In this document: positions 33,116 through 41,423 of the stretch, piece by piece
Layout: every line of letters begins with the position of its first letter
How positions within the stretch are numbered: position 1 is the stretch's first letter
NCBI RefSeq assembly: GCF_004745955.1
Contig: NZ_SRLD01000020.1
Span: 1-64,000, forward strand
DNA length: 64,000 bases
Direction: 5' to 3'
Origin: Hymenobacter elongatus
GTDB taxonomy: Bacteria; Bacteroidota; Bacteroidia; Cytophagales; Hymenobacteraceae
Notes under the pieces: generated by a model
Told to the model about the DNA's origin: nothing
The model's input: the letters and a program-made list of their open reading frames with translations, nothing else
Database searches by the model: none
Program-made: the position numbers and the translations under genes

Positions 33116-33892
33116 TCACCGCTCGAGCCAGGCCCGGAAGGCGGGCACCCGCTCCCGGCTGACCAGCACGTCGCCCTCGGGGCTGGCGGGAAGCAGCACG
33201 GTTTTCAGGCGGCTGTTGGTGTAGTGGATGATGTCCTGAATGGAATCCTGGTGCACGAAGTAGGCGCGGTTGAGGCGGAAGAACTGGCGCGGGTCGAGCA
33301 GCTTTTCCAGCTGCTCCAGGGTCTGGTCGATGACGAAGCGGCGGTTTTCGCGGGTCTGCAGGAAGGTGGCCTTTTCGAGGCTGAAAAAGTAGCTGATATT
33401 TTCCACCGGAATCACCTTCAGGTGCTCCCCCACTTTCACTACAAACTGCTTTTTGTACTGCTGGGAGGGCTGCAGCTGCTGCAACACCTGGGCCAGCAGC
33501 CCCGCGTCGAACGATGGCGTGGGCGTGGCGGCCGTGTGCAGCGCACGCAGCTTGTGCACAGCCGCCTGCAGCTCTTCCTCGTCAATGGGCTTGAGCAGGT
33601 AGTCGATGCTATTCACCTTGAATGCCCGCAGCGCGTAGGCATCGTAGGCGGTGGTGAAAATAACCGGGCAGCGCACGTCAGCTTTTTCGAACAGCTCGAA
33701 GCTGAGCCCATCCGAGAGATGAATGTCCAGAAACAGCACGTCGGGCGGCGTCGGGGCCGTTTGCAGCAGCACCACGGCGGCTTCCACCGAGTCGGCGGTA
33801 GCGCGCACGTCTACCGGCGGGTTCTGGCGGCGCAGCAGGTCGGTGAGGCGGCGGGCAGCCAGCGGCTCATCTTCAATAACGAAGGCAGTCAT
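33116..33892 (-). CDS. LytTR-family response regulator (second pair)
   Basis: 258 residues with the same build as the 32212 gene: receiver with FVIEDEPLAARRL, phospho-acceptor in VLFLDIHLSDGLSFELF, TTAYDAYALRAFKVNSIDYLLKPI; then LytTR at about 150-255 (FVVKVGEHLKVIPVENISYFFS, FFRLNRAYFVHQDSI). Its kinase is the gene at 34504-35601, from which it is separated by a small gene of unknown function. The shared TAYDAYALRAFK.NSIDYLLKPI block shows the two regulators are close paralogues. Confidence 0.92.
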   Translation of the reverse strand: MTAFVIEDEPLAARRLTDLLRRQNPPVDVRATADSVEAAVVLLQTAPTPPDVLFLDIHLSDGLSFELFEKADVRCPVIFTTAYDAYALRAFKVNSIDYLLKPIDEEELQAAVHKLRALHTAATPTPSFDAGLLAQVLQQLQPSQQYKKQFVVKVGEHLKVIPVENISYFFSLEKATFLQTRENRRFVIDQTLEQLEKLLDPRQFFRLNRAYFVHQDSIQDIIHYTNSRLKTVLLPASPEGDVLVSRERVPAFRAWLER

Positions 33893-34133
33893 CCTTTTTC
33901 AATGTGGAAAAGTAGGGCTCAGGTGACAAATGTGGAAAATAGGCCGATGAGCTAAGCACTGATTTGAGCAATATACTGCGTTGGAGTTCACGAAACGCCT
34001 ACCTGATTGGGTTCCGTGTACCTTGATTTGGGGAACCAGTTCTTTGAACTCGGGCCACCCCACTGTGGGCACGTAGCTACCTAATGACGAGCATCTGCTG
34101 GCTGTTTAGGGAAAAGAGGGTCCTCCGATGCCG

Positions 34134-34439
34134 TTATGTCGATCTACTCGGTACGTATTCTGCGGGGAACGTCCCAGGAACGTACTCGGCAAGTTCTTTT
34201 AGAAAGGCCTTCAACGTCGTAGTATAAGGCTCTTGGTCTTTGTCATAGTGCATCATGGTATCCCAGAGTTCGACGTGGTTGTCCTTAAAGCGGATAACCA
34301 ATTGATACACGTTGTATTCAACGTCCAGGGTACCGTGGAGCTCTTTTTGGCCCGCAGCAATTTCATTAAGCAGTTGCTGTTTGGCTAATGCACTGCTCAC
34401 TTCCGTTTCGCAGAATGAATTCAGGCTGGCGTATACCAT
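34134..34439 (-). CDS. Small hypothetical protein between kinase and regulator genes
   Basis: 101 residues, soluble, no signal: a helical N-terminal part (FCETEVSSALAKQQLLNEIAAGQKELHG) then an alpha/beta region (VYQLVIRFKDNHVELWDTMMHYDKDQEPYTTTLKAFLKEL). No family recognised. The codon use is more AT-rich than its neighbours. It sits on the same strand between the LytS-type kinase and its regulator, 64 bases after the former and 240 before the latter, so it may be an insertion in an ancestral kinase-regulator pair. Confidence 0.55.
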   Translation of the reverse strand: MVYASLNSFCETEVSSALAKQQLLNEIAAGQKELHGTLDVEYNVYQLVIRFKDNHVELWDTMMHYDKDQEPYTTTLKAFLKELAEYVPGTFPAEYVPSRST

Positions 34440-34503
34440 AGTTCAAGAAAACGGTGGTTGCAATTGGCATATCAACCGATTCGCAACCCAATTAGCATAT
34501 TTA

Positions 34504-35601
34504 TCACATTAAGCTCAATACCGGCAGCGTTACGACGAATTCGGACGCCGTGCACTCCACCCGCACGGGCTCGGTGGTGAGGTGGGCGTAGCGGGCCGTC
34601 AGGTTGGGCAGCCCAATGCCCAGCGACTCCTCGGGCCCCAGGCGGCGCAGACGCAGCGTGTTGCGCACTCTCAGCTGCCGGGCGGCGGCATCCAGCTCGA
34701 TGCGCAGGTGCATGGGCTGGCTCACGCTGGCGGCGTTGTGCTTCAGAGCGTTTTCGAGCAGCAGCTGCAGGCTCAGCGGCGGCACCACGAAGTGAGCCGG
34801 GATGTCGCCAGGCTGGGGCAGCTCAATGCGCAGGGCTTCGCCGTAGCGGATGTGCTGCAGAAACAAGTAAGACTTGGCGAATTCCAGCTCCTCGGCCAGC
34901 GGCACCACTTCGCGCTGGCGGGCATCGAGCACGTAGCGGTAGACCTGGGAAAGCTGCCGGATGAAGCGCACGGCCAGCTGGGGCTCCTCCTCCACCAGCG
35001 AGGTCAGCGCGTTCAGGGCATTGAACATGAAGTGTGGATCGAGCTGCTGGCGCAACGATTCGGTTTCGGCCAGGGCCATTTCCTTCTGCAGACGCTCGTT
35101 GCGCACCAGTGCCTCGCGCCAGCCCAGCAAAAACGAGCGGCTGTGCATAAACAGCGAGCAGATAACGGTGATGACCAGCGGGAAGATATAGCCGTTGATA
35201 TACTGCGCCGACAGCAGCAGCAGCGGGCTCTGGTGTCGATACAAAATGTAGCCCAGCCGCACCAGGGCAATAACGACCAACGAGCCCGCCAACGACACCA
35301 GCAGCGTGAGCAGCAGCCGCTTGCCCGGCGCCTTCTTCCAGCTGACGTACTTATCGAGCCAGTCGACGGAATAGCCGTTGGCCAGCCATAGCCCGACGGT
35401 ATAGATGGTCGTCAGCGCAAAATTGACGAGCATCTCCTGCAGGTTGCCGAGGCAGGTGAGGCAGGTGAGCAAGCTAATAGCGGACGACACGGCCAGCAGC
35501 GTCAGCGCCAGCCGCAGCCAGGGCCGCAGGGTGCGCCAGGAGGGCAGTGCAGGAACGTGTTCGGCCATGGTGCGGGCAGTAGGCATTCTGGTGAGAGGCA
35601 T
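34504..35601 (-). CDS. LytS/YehU-type sensor histidine kinase (second pair)
   Basis: 365 residues, the same length as its paralogue at 31118. Four membrane segments lie at about 28-170, a coiled-coil linker (REALVRNERLQKEMALAETESL) follows, then the H-box LDPHFMFNALNALTSLV and an ATPase region LLLENALKHNAASVS with GIGLPNLTARY. The ATG at 35601 is used; a second in-frame Met 11 codons in (MAEHVPALP) is possible. Upstream lie three 11-bp tandem units (35680-35712). Confidence 0.9.
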   Translation of the reverse strand: MPLTRMPTARTMAEHVPALPSWRTLRPWLRLALTLLAVSSAISLLTCLTCLGNLQEMLVNFALTTIYTVGLWLANGYSVDWLDKYVSWKKAPGKRLLLTLLVSLAGSLVVIALVRLGYILYRHQSPLLLLSAQYINGYIFPLVITVICSLFMHSRSFLLGWREALVRNERLQKEMALAETESLRQQLDPHFMFNALNALTSLVEEEPQLAVRFIRQLSQVYRYVLDARQREVVPLAEELEFAKSYLFLQHIRYGEALRIELPQPGDIPAHFVVPPLSLQLLLENALKHNAASVSQPMHLRIELDAAARQLRVRNTLRLRRLGPEESLGIGLPNLTARYAHLTTEPVRVECTASEFVVTLPVLSLM

Positions 35602-35679
35602 GGCAAGATACGGGCTGAGGCAGGAGTTCGGAGCGCGGCTTACGTGCGGGCAAGTGCAGGGCGCGGGTCCGGCGTGCTC

Positions 35680-35712
35680 CCGGAATGCTACCGGAATGCT
35701 ACCGGACAGGCC
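35680..35712 (-). repeat. 11-bp tandem repeat upstream of the second sensor kinase
   Basis: CCGGAATGCTA at 35680-35690 and 35691-35701 is followed by the partial CCGGACAGGCC at 35702-35712. It lies about 80-110 bases upstream of the kinase start. An 11-bp period equals one DNA turn, so a regulator-binding site is possible. Confidence 0.45.
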
Positions 35713-35759
35713 GCAACAGCCGAATGATGACCCGAAAAGACGCGACGCAGAAACGCGAA

Positions 35760-35792
35760 GCGCCCCGCGCTACCGACGGTAGCACGGGGCGC
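35760..35792 (-). terminator. Terminator of the 35802 gene
   Basis: A near-perfect inverted repeat GCGCCCCGCGCTACC-GAC-GGTAGCACGGGGCGC, 9 bases beyond the stop of the minus-strand gene; there is no long T-run, so efficiency is uncertain. Confidence 0.6.
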
Positions 35793-35801
35793 AGTCTGCT
35801 A

Positions 35802-36521
35802 CTATTTGGTAGCAGTAGCTTGGGCGGCGGGCTGCTCATACGCTTTTAGCCGCCCCAGCACCTGCCGCTCGCCCCAGGTCGGAGCCAGTGGGCCGCTGGG
35901 TTGAAAAGCGGCAAAGCGGATTTTGGCTTCCTCAAATACCGGTTTGGCTACTTCCGGCCCGCCGCCAAACATCTTGGGCGTGAAGTGCAGGTTGTTGCCC
36001 TGCACCAGGTAAATGCGCGGATTGGCCGGATTCAACTTCTTGGCCTGGGCCAGCGTTTCATTCACCATCCCCGAATACTTCATGGAGCGGGCCATGGGCG
36101 AAATACCCAGCCGGGCCTGGTAGATGTAGGCCTGCACCACCAGTAGCTCCGACTCTTCGCCGCCCAGCTTGCGGGCCAGCACCAGGGAGGCTTCGGCTTG
36201 GTCGAGGTATTTGTCCTTCACGTCCCCGTCTTCCTTGCTTGTGAAGCAGGTCAGCAGCCGGCCGTAGGCCTGGTAATACTGGGGCAGCCAATCGGTAGGC
36301 GCGGCGGCGGCGGCCCGCTCAAACTTGCTCACGATTTCCTTCAGCTGGGCTGGGTCGCCGGTGCTGTTCAGCGCCGTGATGGTCGCGGCCATCATGTCGG
36401 TGTAGCCGGCGGGCGCCGTGGCGGTGGTGGCGGTAGAAGAGGCAGCTTTGGCAGCGGGCGTTTGGGCGGCGGCAGAAAGCGAGGCGGCGGCAAAAGCGAA
36501 AACGAGCAGGGTGTTTTTCAT
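35802..36521 (-). CDS. Exported TPR-like hypothetical protein
   Basis: 239 residues. A signal peptide (KNTLLVFAFAAASLSAAAQ) precedes an Ala-rich linker and a helical repeat region. The segments FERAAAAAPTDWLPQYYQAYGRLL, YLDQAEASLVLARKLGG, ESELLVVQAYIYQARLGI and LAQAKKLNPANPRIYLVQGNNL read as TPR-like helical hairpins. The start at 36521 is chosen for the signal peptide. It lies downstream of a TonB receptor gene on the same strand, and both carry the same 46-bp promoter element. That suggests one regulon and perhaps a shared uptake process. Confidence 0.8.
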   Translation of the reverse strand: MKNTLLVFAFAAASLSAAAQTPAAKAASSTATTATAPAGYTDMMAATITALNSTGDPAQLKEIVSKFERAAAAAPTDWLPQYYQAYGRLLTCFTSKEDGDVKDKYLDQAEASLVLARKLGGEESELLVVQAYIYQARLGISPMARSMKYSGMVNETLAQAKKLNPANPRIYLVQGNNLHFTPKMFGGGPEVAKPVFEEAKIRFAAFQPSGPLAPTWGERQVLGRLKAYEQPAAQATATK

Positions 36522-36572
36522 GATACGAACGAAGAAGTGAGTGAATGAAACTGTGTGGGGAAGAGAATGAGT

Positions 36573-36642
36573 CAAAGGTGGCGGGTAGCGGCGGCCGCTG
36601 AAACTAAAGGTTGCCGAAGCGTCGAATCAGGCGGATGAAGCG
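36573..36642 (-). promoter_or_regulatory. Duplicated promoter/operator of the 35802 gene
   Basis: On the minus strand: CACCTTTG (36580-36573) as the -7 box, 19 bases, then TTTC as the -33 box, overlapping a 46-bp element (36642-36597) that recurs at 39017-38972 with four mismatches. Within the element CGCTTC occurs twice, 21 bp apart. The arrangement matches the Bacteroidetes TTTG-N19-TANNTTTG form with weakened boxes, as expected for an activator-dependent promoter. Confidence 0.65.
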
Positions 36643-36675
36643 TGCGGCACCGTACTTTCGGCCCGGCAGGGGCCG

Positions 36676-38925
36676 CTATTCCGGGGCCGTATCCGTATCG
36701 GCCGGCCGCTTCTTATTGATGGAAATCAGCAGGGCCACGAACACCATGCGCGGAGCTGAGGGCAGCACAGCGGTGCTGGCATACTGGTCGTCGGCTCCTT
36801 TGGTGGCGCTGTAGCGGTAGCCAAACACGTTCTGGCGGCCCAGCACGTTGGTGCAGGCCACGTGCACGATGGTGAAGTTGTTCCAGAGCTTGGTCACGTA
36901 GCTGGCATTCAGGCTGAAGTCCTGAAAGCTGGGCAGGCGGCCCTGGTTGTAGCCGTCCTCGTCGTTGGGGTCGTAGTAGGCCCGGGGACTATTGTAGCTG
37001 TAGGTCGCGCCAAACAGCGTGTGCATCTTGCCGACCCAGTACTTGCCCACCACGCTCAGATTGTGCCGGGCGGCAAAGGTGGGCACCGCCAGCACCGGAT
37101 CGAAGCGCTGCTGCCGCCGCGTATCCAGAAAGCCGTAGCTGATCCAGTAATCGGCGTTTTTGATGGTTGTCCGGTCGCGCCACAGCAGATCTACGCCCCG
37201 GGCATAGCCGGTGCCGGTGCTGCGGTACGTGGCGGGGTCGGCGGGCGAGAGCAGCTGCGGATTATAGACGCCACGCAGATCGTAGCGCACTAGGTGAGCG
37301 TAGGTTTTGGAATACGCCTCCACGCGCAGCGTGCGGTTGCGGTAGTTGCGCAAATACGTAAGCTGCAGGTGCTGAGCGCGCTCAAACCGCAACCGTTCGG
37401 GCGCTTCCACGCGCAGCAGCAGGTCGTTGCCGGGGTTCTGGTAGAAATAGCCCCAGGCACCCGAAAGCTGGGTTTTCTCATTGATCTGGTAGGCCACAGC
37501 CAGGCGCGGGGCTGCATTCCAGCGGCCCAGCACGTCGGAGTATTCGACCCGGCCGCCCACGCGCCCCACCAGCTTGTTGCTGAAGGCCATATCCGACTCG
37601 GCGAAGCCCGCCACACGCCGCTCACTCAGGCCAAAGGCCACCGCGTACGGGTCGGCTTCGAAGCGCTGCTGGTTGCGCTGGGCCAAGCCCTCCACACCCA
37701 GCTTGAGGTTCCAGTAGGCGCTGGCCGAATCGTTGGTGAGCACCAGCCGGCCTACCACCGACTGCTCTTGCTCGCGCATGGTTTGCTCCCGCGTCTGCTG
37801 CTGCGAAGTGGGCGCCCGGGTGGTAATGCTGGCCGTTTGATCGTCGCGGGTGGCCGCCACGCCCGTCTGCACCGACCAGCCCCGCACGAGTGGGCTGCGG
37901 AAGGTGGTGTTGACATACGTGTTGTTCGAGCTAAGCCGCACCGGCTGGCCGCCTTCCCATTCGGCGTTGGGCTGGCGGGCCCCGATGTGCTGCTGGGTGA
38001 AGGCTCCGTAGGCCTTCAGCATGCCCATTTCGCCGGTTTTCTGCCGCAGCGCCACCGAGCCGCCCCCCGATTCGTAGGCCGTGAGCATGCGCTGGGGCAC
38101 CAGCCCGAAGTAAGGTCGCATGTTCATGTAGTCGCCCGTGACGGCCACCGACGAGCGAGCGAAGCGCTGCTGGTGCGACAGGCTCACGCTGCCCAACGAC
38201 AGGAGCGAAATGCCGGTTTGCGTTTCCGGGGCCAGGTCTTCGGAGCTGAGCGCCACCACCGCCGACAGGGCCTGCCCATACTCGGCCGAGTAGCCGCCGG
38301 TGCTGAAGGCCATGCCTTTGAACAGCATGGGCGAAAACCGCCCCCGCGCCGGCATGCCCGATACGGCGGCGTTGTAGGGACTTTGCAGCGGCACTCCGTC
38401 CAAATACTGCCGGGTTTCGCCGGCGGCCCCGCCCCGCACGAACAGCTTGCCCTCTTCCCCGTTGCGGGTGGTGCCGGGCATGGTGTTGAAAGCGCCTGCC
38501 ACATCTGCCGAGGCCCCGGCCGTCGTCACCACGTCGCGGGCCGAGAAGGTGGTGTTGCGCTTGGTATCACTGGCCTCGAAGGTGCCGGAGGTAATAACCA
38601 CGTCGCCGAGCTGGTTGCGCACGGCTTTCAGCACCAGGGTGAAGCGCCGGGCGGTGCCATCGAGCACCACGGGCTGCTCCTGGGGCTGGTAGCCCAGCAG
38701 CGTAACGAGCAGGGGCAGCGTGCCGCGCTGCCGGGTCGAGAAGCGGAAGCGGCCCAGTGAATCGGTGCTGGCCCCGTCGAAGGTGGTTTTCAAAAACACG
38801 TTCACGCCGGGGAGTGGCTGCCCGCTGGCGTCGCGCACGGTGCCGCTGAGCGTGGTGGGCGTTTGGGCCAGGGCAGCATAGGCCGTGGCCAGCAGGAGCA
38901 GCAGCGGAAGTAGCAGTCGTTTCAT
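36676..38925 (-). CDS. TonB-dependent receptor
   Basis: 749 residues. A signal peptide (KRLLLPLLLLLATAYAALAQ), a carboxypeptidase-regulatory-like domain at about 23-110 (LSGTVRDASGQPLPGVNVFLKTT), then a plug with NTMPGTTRNGEEGKLFVRGG and YLDGVPLQSPYN, and a barrel in which GGYSAEYGQALSAVV marks the first strand. It lacks the usual ERIEVLRGP text. Substrate unknown. The upstream region carries the same promoter element as the TPR-like gene that follows, and the LytS/LytTR pairs lie just beyond, so regulation by one of them is an attractive guess. Confidence 0.88.
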   Translation of the reverse strand: MKRLLLPLLLLLATAYAALAQTPTTLSGTVRDASGQPLPGVNVFLKTTFDGASTDSLGRFRFSTRQRGTLPLLVTLLGYQPQEQPVVLDGTARRFTLVLKAVRNQLGDVVITSGTFEASDTKRNTTFSARDVVTTAGASADVAGAFNTMPGTTRNGEEGKLFVRGGAAGETRQYLDGVPLQSPYNAAVSGMPARGRFSPMLFKGMAFSTGGYSAEYGQALSAVVALSSEDLAPETQTGISLLSLGSVSLSHQQRFARSSVAVTGDYMNMRPYFGLVPQRMLTAYESGGGSVALRQKTGEMGMLKAYGAFTQQHIGARQPNAEWEGGQPVRLSSNNTYVNTTFRSPLVRGWSVQTGVAATRDDQTASITTRAPTSQQQTREQTMREQEQSVVGRLVLTNDSASAYWNLKLGVEGLAQRNQQRFEADPYAVAFGLSERRVAGFAESDMAFSNKLVGRVGGRVEYSDVLGRWNAAPRLAVAYQINEKTQLSGAWGYFYQNPGNDLLLRVEAPERLRFERAQHLQLTYLRNYRNRTLRVEAYSKTYAHLVRYDLRGVYNPQLLSPADPATYRSTGTGYARGVDLLWRDRTTIKNADYWISYGFLDTRRQQRFDPVLAVPTFAARHNLSVVGKYWVGKMHTLFGATYSYNSPRAYYDPNDEDGYNQGRLPSFQDFSLNASYVTKLWNNFTIVHVACTNVLGRQNVFGYRYSATKGADDQYASTAVLPSAPRMVFVALLISINKKRPADTDTAPE

Positions 38926-38947
38926 GGGGAAGCAGCGAAGTGATGCC

Positions 38948-39017
38948 CAAAGGTGAAGGACTGCGGCCCCGGCTGAAACTAAAGGTTGCTGAAGCGTCGG
39001 ATGAGGGGGATGAAGCG
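38948..39017 (-). promoter_or_regulatory. Duplicated promoter/operator of the TonB receptor gene
   Basis: Second copy: CACCTTTG (38955-38948) and the 46-bp element (39017-38972), separated by exactly the same 16 bases as in copy 1 although the spacer sequence differs. The two CGCTTC half-sites are again 21 bp apart. The -7 box is 22 bases from the ATG. The rest of 38926-39469 holds only the hairpin repeat at 39123 and no gene. Confidence 0.65.
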
Positions 39018-39122
39018 CCGCAAGCCAGGCGTGGCCACTGCGGCTTCAGTCGGCGCACTTCGGTGCTGCGCTACCGCCCACCAAGCCGGCCGCTCCCATT
39101 CTGGTTGAGTTGTACTCGTCAC

Positions 39123-39247
39123 GAAGTGAGTTGTAAGAGCGATGTAGAGACGCGACCCTTCGCGGCGCGGCGTTGAACGATGCCTTCGCGGCGCGGTCCC
39201 GGAGACGCGAAGGGTCGCGTCTCTACGTCGCTCTTACAACTCACTTC
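39123..39247. repeat. Long hairpin repeat (TGTAGAGACGC type)
   Basis: The arms GAAGTGAGTTGTAAGAGCGA... and ...TCGCTCTTACAACTCACTTC form the outer stem, with GTAGAGACGCGACCCTTCGCG inside. Nearly perfect over about 42 bases. It lies in the intergenic region between the divergent TonB receptor and the T9SS protein. Confidence 0.7.
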
Positions 39248-39469
39248 ATAATGGGTACACCATCACTATGAAGCTATTTGCCAACTCTGAGCAGCTACTG
39301 AACCGGAGCGGCCCCGCCGTTGCGTGAAGCTTATCAACGAATCTGAGGTCTGACGGAATGGTTGGGCTGGCTGTAAACCCCTTAAAAATACCCAGAAGTA
39401 GGTATTGCGCAGTAGCTACTCACTGCACAACCTTTGTTGGTTCGTTTTCACCTCAAACCAGCCCGCTTC

Positions 39470-41197
39470 ATGCGTCAATTTCTACTTTCTCTGGGCCTCG
39501 CCTGCGCCCTGGGTGTGCCCGCCGCCCACGCCCAAACACCTACCTGGCAGTGGGGTGCCCAAAGCATTAATCCTACTCCTACCAATGCAACCCAGGCCCG
39601 CGCCTACAGCATTGCCACCGATGCAGCCGGCAACAGCTACGTGGGCGGAGGCTTGCAGGAGCGTGATGGCGTTTCTTCGGTTCGTACCTTTGGCAGCACC
39701 AGGCTTAGCAGCGCCACTATCAGCGGGGTCGTCGGCAAGCTGAACGCAGCCGGGCAGTGGCAGTGGGCCACGGCCATAGAAGCCCAGGATGCCAATGGCA
39801 CCAACAACACGGTCGTATTCTTGGGGGATATTGTGCCAACACCTGCAGGCGACGTTTTTGTAACCGGCACCGTGGATGAGGATGCTACTTCTATGCGGAT
39901 CGGTACGGTTACGCTCCCCCTCACCGGCTCCAACCTGGAACAGCGGATGTTCGTGGCCCGCCTCAACAGCAGCGGTCAGTGTCTCTGGATCCTAGCCGTC
40001 AACAACGCTGACGCTAACTCGATGGCGCTGAACCCGATGAACGGAGAGTTGATAGTAGCCGGTGACTACCATGGGGCCGTTTCGTTCGGCAGCACCGCGC
40101 TACCCGCCCCCATTGGCCCCAATGACCAAGGCATGTTCGTGGCGCGGCTCAGCCAGGCTGGCCAGTGGACCAGCACGCTGGGCGCACGCACCACCGGCAG
40201 CGGCGATATTGGCGCTGACGAGGCTGTGGTAGGACCACAAGGGCAGGTGGCAGTAGCAGTGGCCGTCCGGGGTGGCTCCGCCACGCTGGGCAGCACGACG
40301 ATCAACGCTACCAGCGGTGATAAACAAGCGGTGGCGCAGCTTACCCCGGCCGGCCAGTGGCAGTGGGTCACGCAGTCGTCGACCGCTAGTAGCCTGGAAA
40401 TCGATGGACTGCAATACGATGCCAGCGGCAACGTCTGGATGTCCAATACCACCAATGCCGGCGGTCAGCTCGGTACGATTACCCTGCCCACCAACACCGT
40501 TGGCTTTGTAGGCCGCCTTTCCACGGTCGGAGCTTGGAACCTGGTCGGCGCCGTTACCAGTCAGAACGGCGGGGTTCTAGGGGGCGGCAAGCTAGCCGTT
40601 GATGCCCAAGGCAACGCCGTGCTGGCGGGCACGATAAATGCCGATCCGAGCGCGAGTACAGTTTATTCGTTTGGCACCCGCTCTCTTTCCTTCTCCGAGA
40701 GTGGCGAATACGTGGCCCGGTTCAACACCAATGGCCAGTGGCAATACGCCATCAAGCCACCGGTAGCCACTGGCGGCGGCCGCTATTCCTTCAGTGCCAT
40801 TGCCTTCGACCAGGCGGGCAGCCTGCTCACCATGGGCAACCTTTTTGGTGGCAGCGTCACTTTTGGCTCTACTATCCTGACTGGCTCCTCCCGCGACATA
40901 TTCGTGGCCAAGCTCAACAGCGCCGGCAGCACGCTGGCCGTGCGCCAGGCGGCGGGCGCTCAGCCCCTGGCCCTGTACCCGAATCCGGTGACGGCGGGTA
41001 CGGCCGCCACGCTACGTCTGGCGGCTCCGGCTCCAGCCACGCAGCCCGTAACCCTGCGCAACACGCTCGGGCAGATCGTGCGGCAGACGACTATCACGGC
41101 GGGCAACCAGGAGGCAGCGGTGCCTACCACCGGCCTGGCCCCCGGTGTGTACTTGCTCGAAGCAGGCATCAGCCGGACTCAGGTGGTGGTGCACTAA
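39470..41197 (+). CDS. Secreted repeat protein with type IX secretion C-terminal domain
   Basis: 575 residues. A signal peptide (RQFLLSLGLACALGVPAAHA) is followed by at least six repeats of about 60-75 residues, each with an AGQWQW-like strand and G-x-x-x-[VL]-AG/TG segments (QWQWATAIEA, QCLWILAVNN, QWTSTLGART, QWQWVTQSST, QWQYAIKPP), as in SBBP-type beta-propellers. The last 85 residues (LYPNPVTAGTAATLRL...LRNTLGQIVRQ...GLAPGVYLLEAG) are the type A T9SS sorting domain. The protein is therefore predicted to cross the outer membrane and be displayed or released. Function unknown; its gene has its own terminator at 41230. Confidence 0.85.
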   Translation: MRQFLLSLGLACALGVPAAHAQTPTWQWGAQSINPTPTNATQARAYSIATDAAGNSYVGGGLQERDGVSSVRTFGSTRLSSATISGVVGKLNAAGQWQWATAIEAQDANGTNNTVVFLGDIVPTPAGDVFVTGTVDEDATSMRIGTVTLPLTGSNLEQRMFVARLNSSGQCLWILAVNNADANSMALNPMNGELIVAGDYHGAVSFGSTALPAPIGPNDQGMFVARLSQAGQWTSTLGARTTGSGDIGADEAVVGPQGQVAVAVAVRGGSATLGSTTINATSGDKQAVAQLTPAGQWQWVTQSSTASSLEIDGLQYDASGNVWMSNTTNAGGQLGTITLPTNTVGFVGRLSTVGAWNLVGAVTSQNGGVLGGGKLAVDAQGNAVLAGTINADPSASTVYSFGTRSLSFSESGEYVARFNTNGQWQYAIKPPVATGGGRYSFSAIAFDQAGSLLTMGNLFGGSVTFGSTILTGSSRDIFVAKLNSAGSTLAVRQAAGAQPLALYPNPVTAGTAATLRLAAPAPATQPVTLRNTLGQIVRQTTITAGNQEAAVPTTGLAPGVYLLEAGISRTQVVVH

Positions 41198-41229
41198 CCC
41201 TTAATTTTCTGCTGTAGAGTACCGGTAAC

Positions 41230-41267
41230 AGCCGGGGCTTGCTGCTTGCAGCGGGCCCCGGCTTTTT
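41230..41267 (+). terminator. Terminator of the T9SS protein gene
   Basis: Stem AGCCGGGGC / GCCCCGGCT (8-9 bp), loop of about 16 bases, followed by TTTTT, 33 bases after the stop. Confidence 0.75.
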
Positions 41268-41423
41268 GCTGATGGGCACCGCACGCTACCTGCGGCACGG
41301 AAGGTAAGCCAGCCGGTAGGCGTCATACCCATACGAGTAGCCGGCTAAAACACCTACCAGCCGGTTCAGGCAGTTTCTAGTGCTAATTTTACCCGACCTT
41401 GGCCACCAGCCGCCGTCCTTGCC

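Noticed and set aside
37294..38760. 488-codon plus-strand open frame inside the second TonB receptor
   Set aside because: Antisense shadow of the receptor, which has a signal peptide, plug and barrel on the minus strand.
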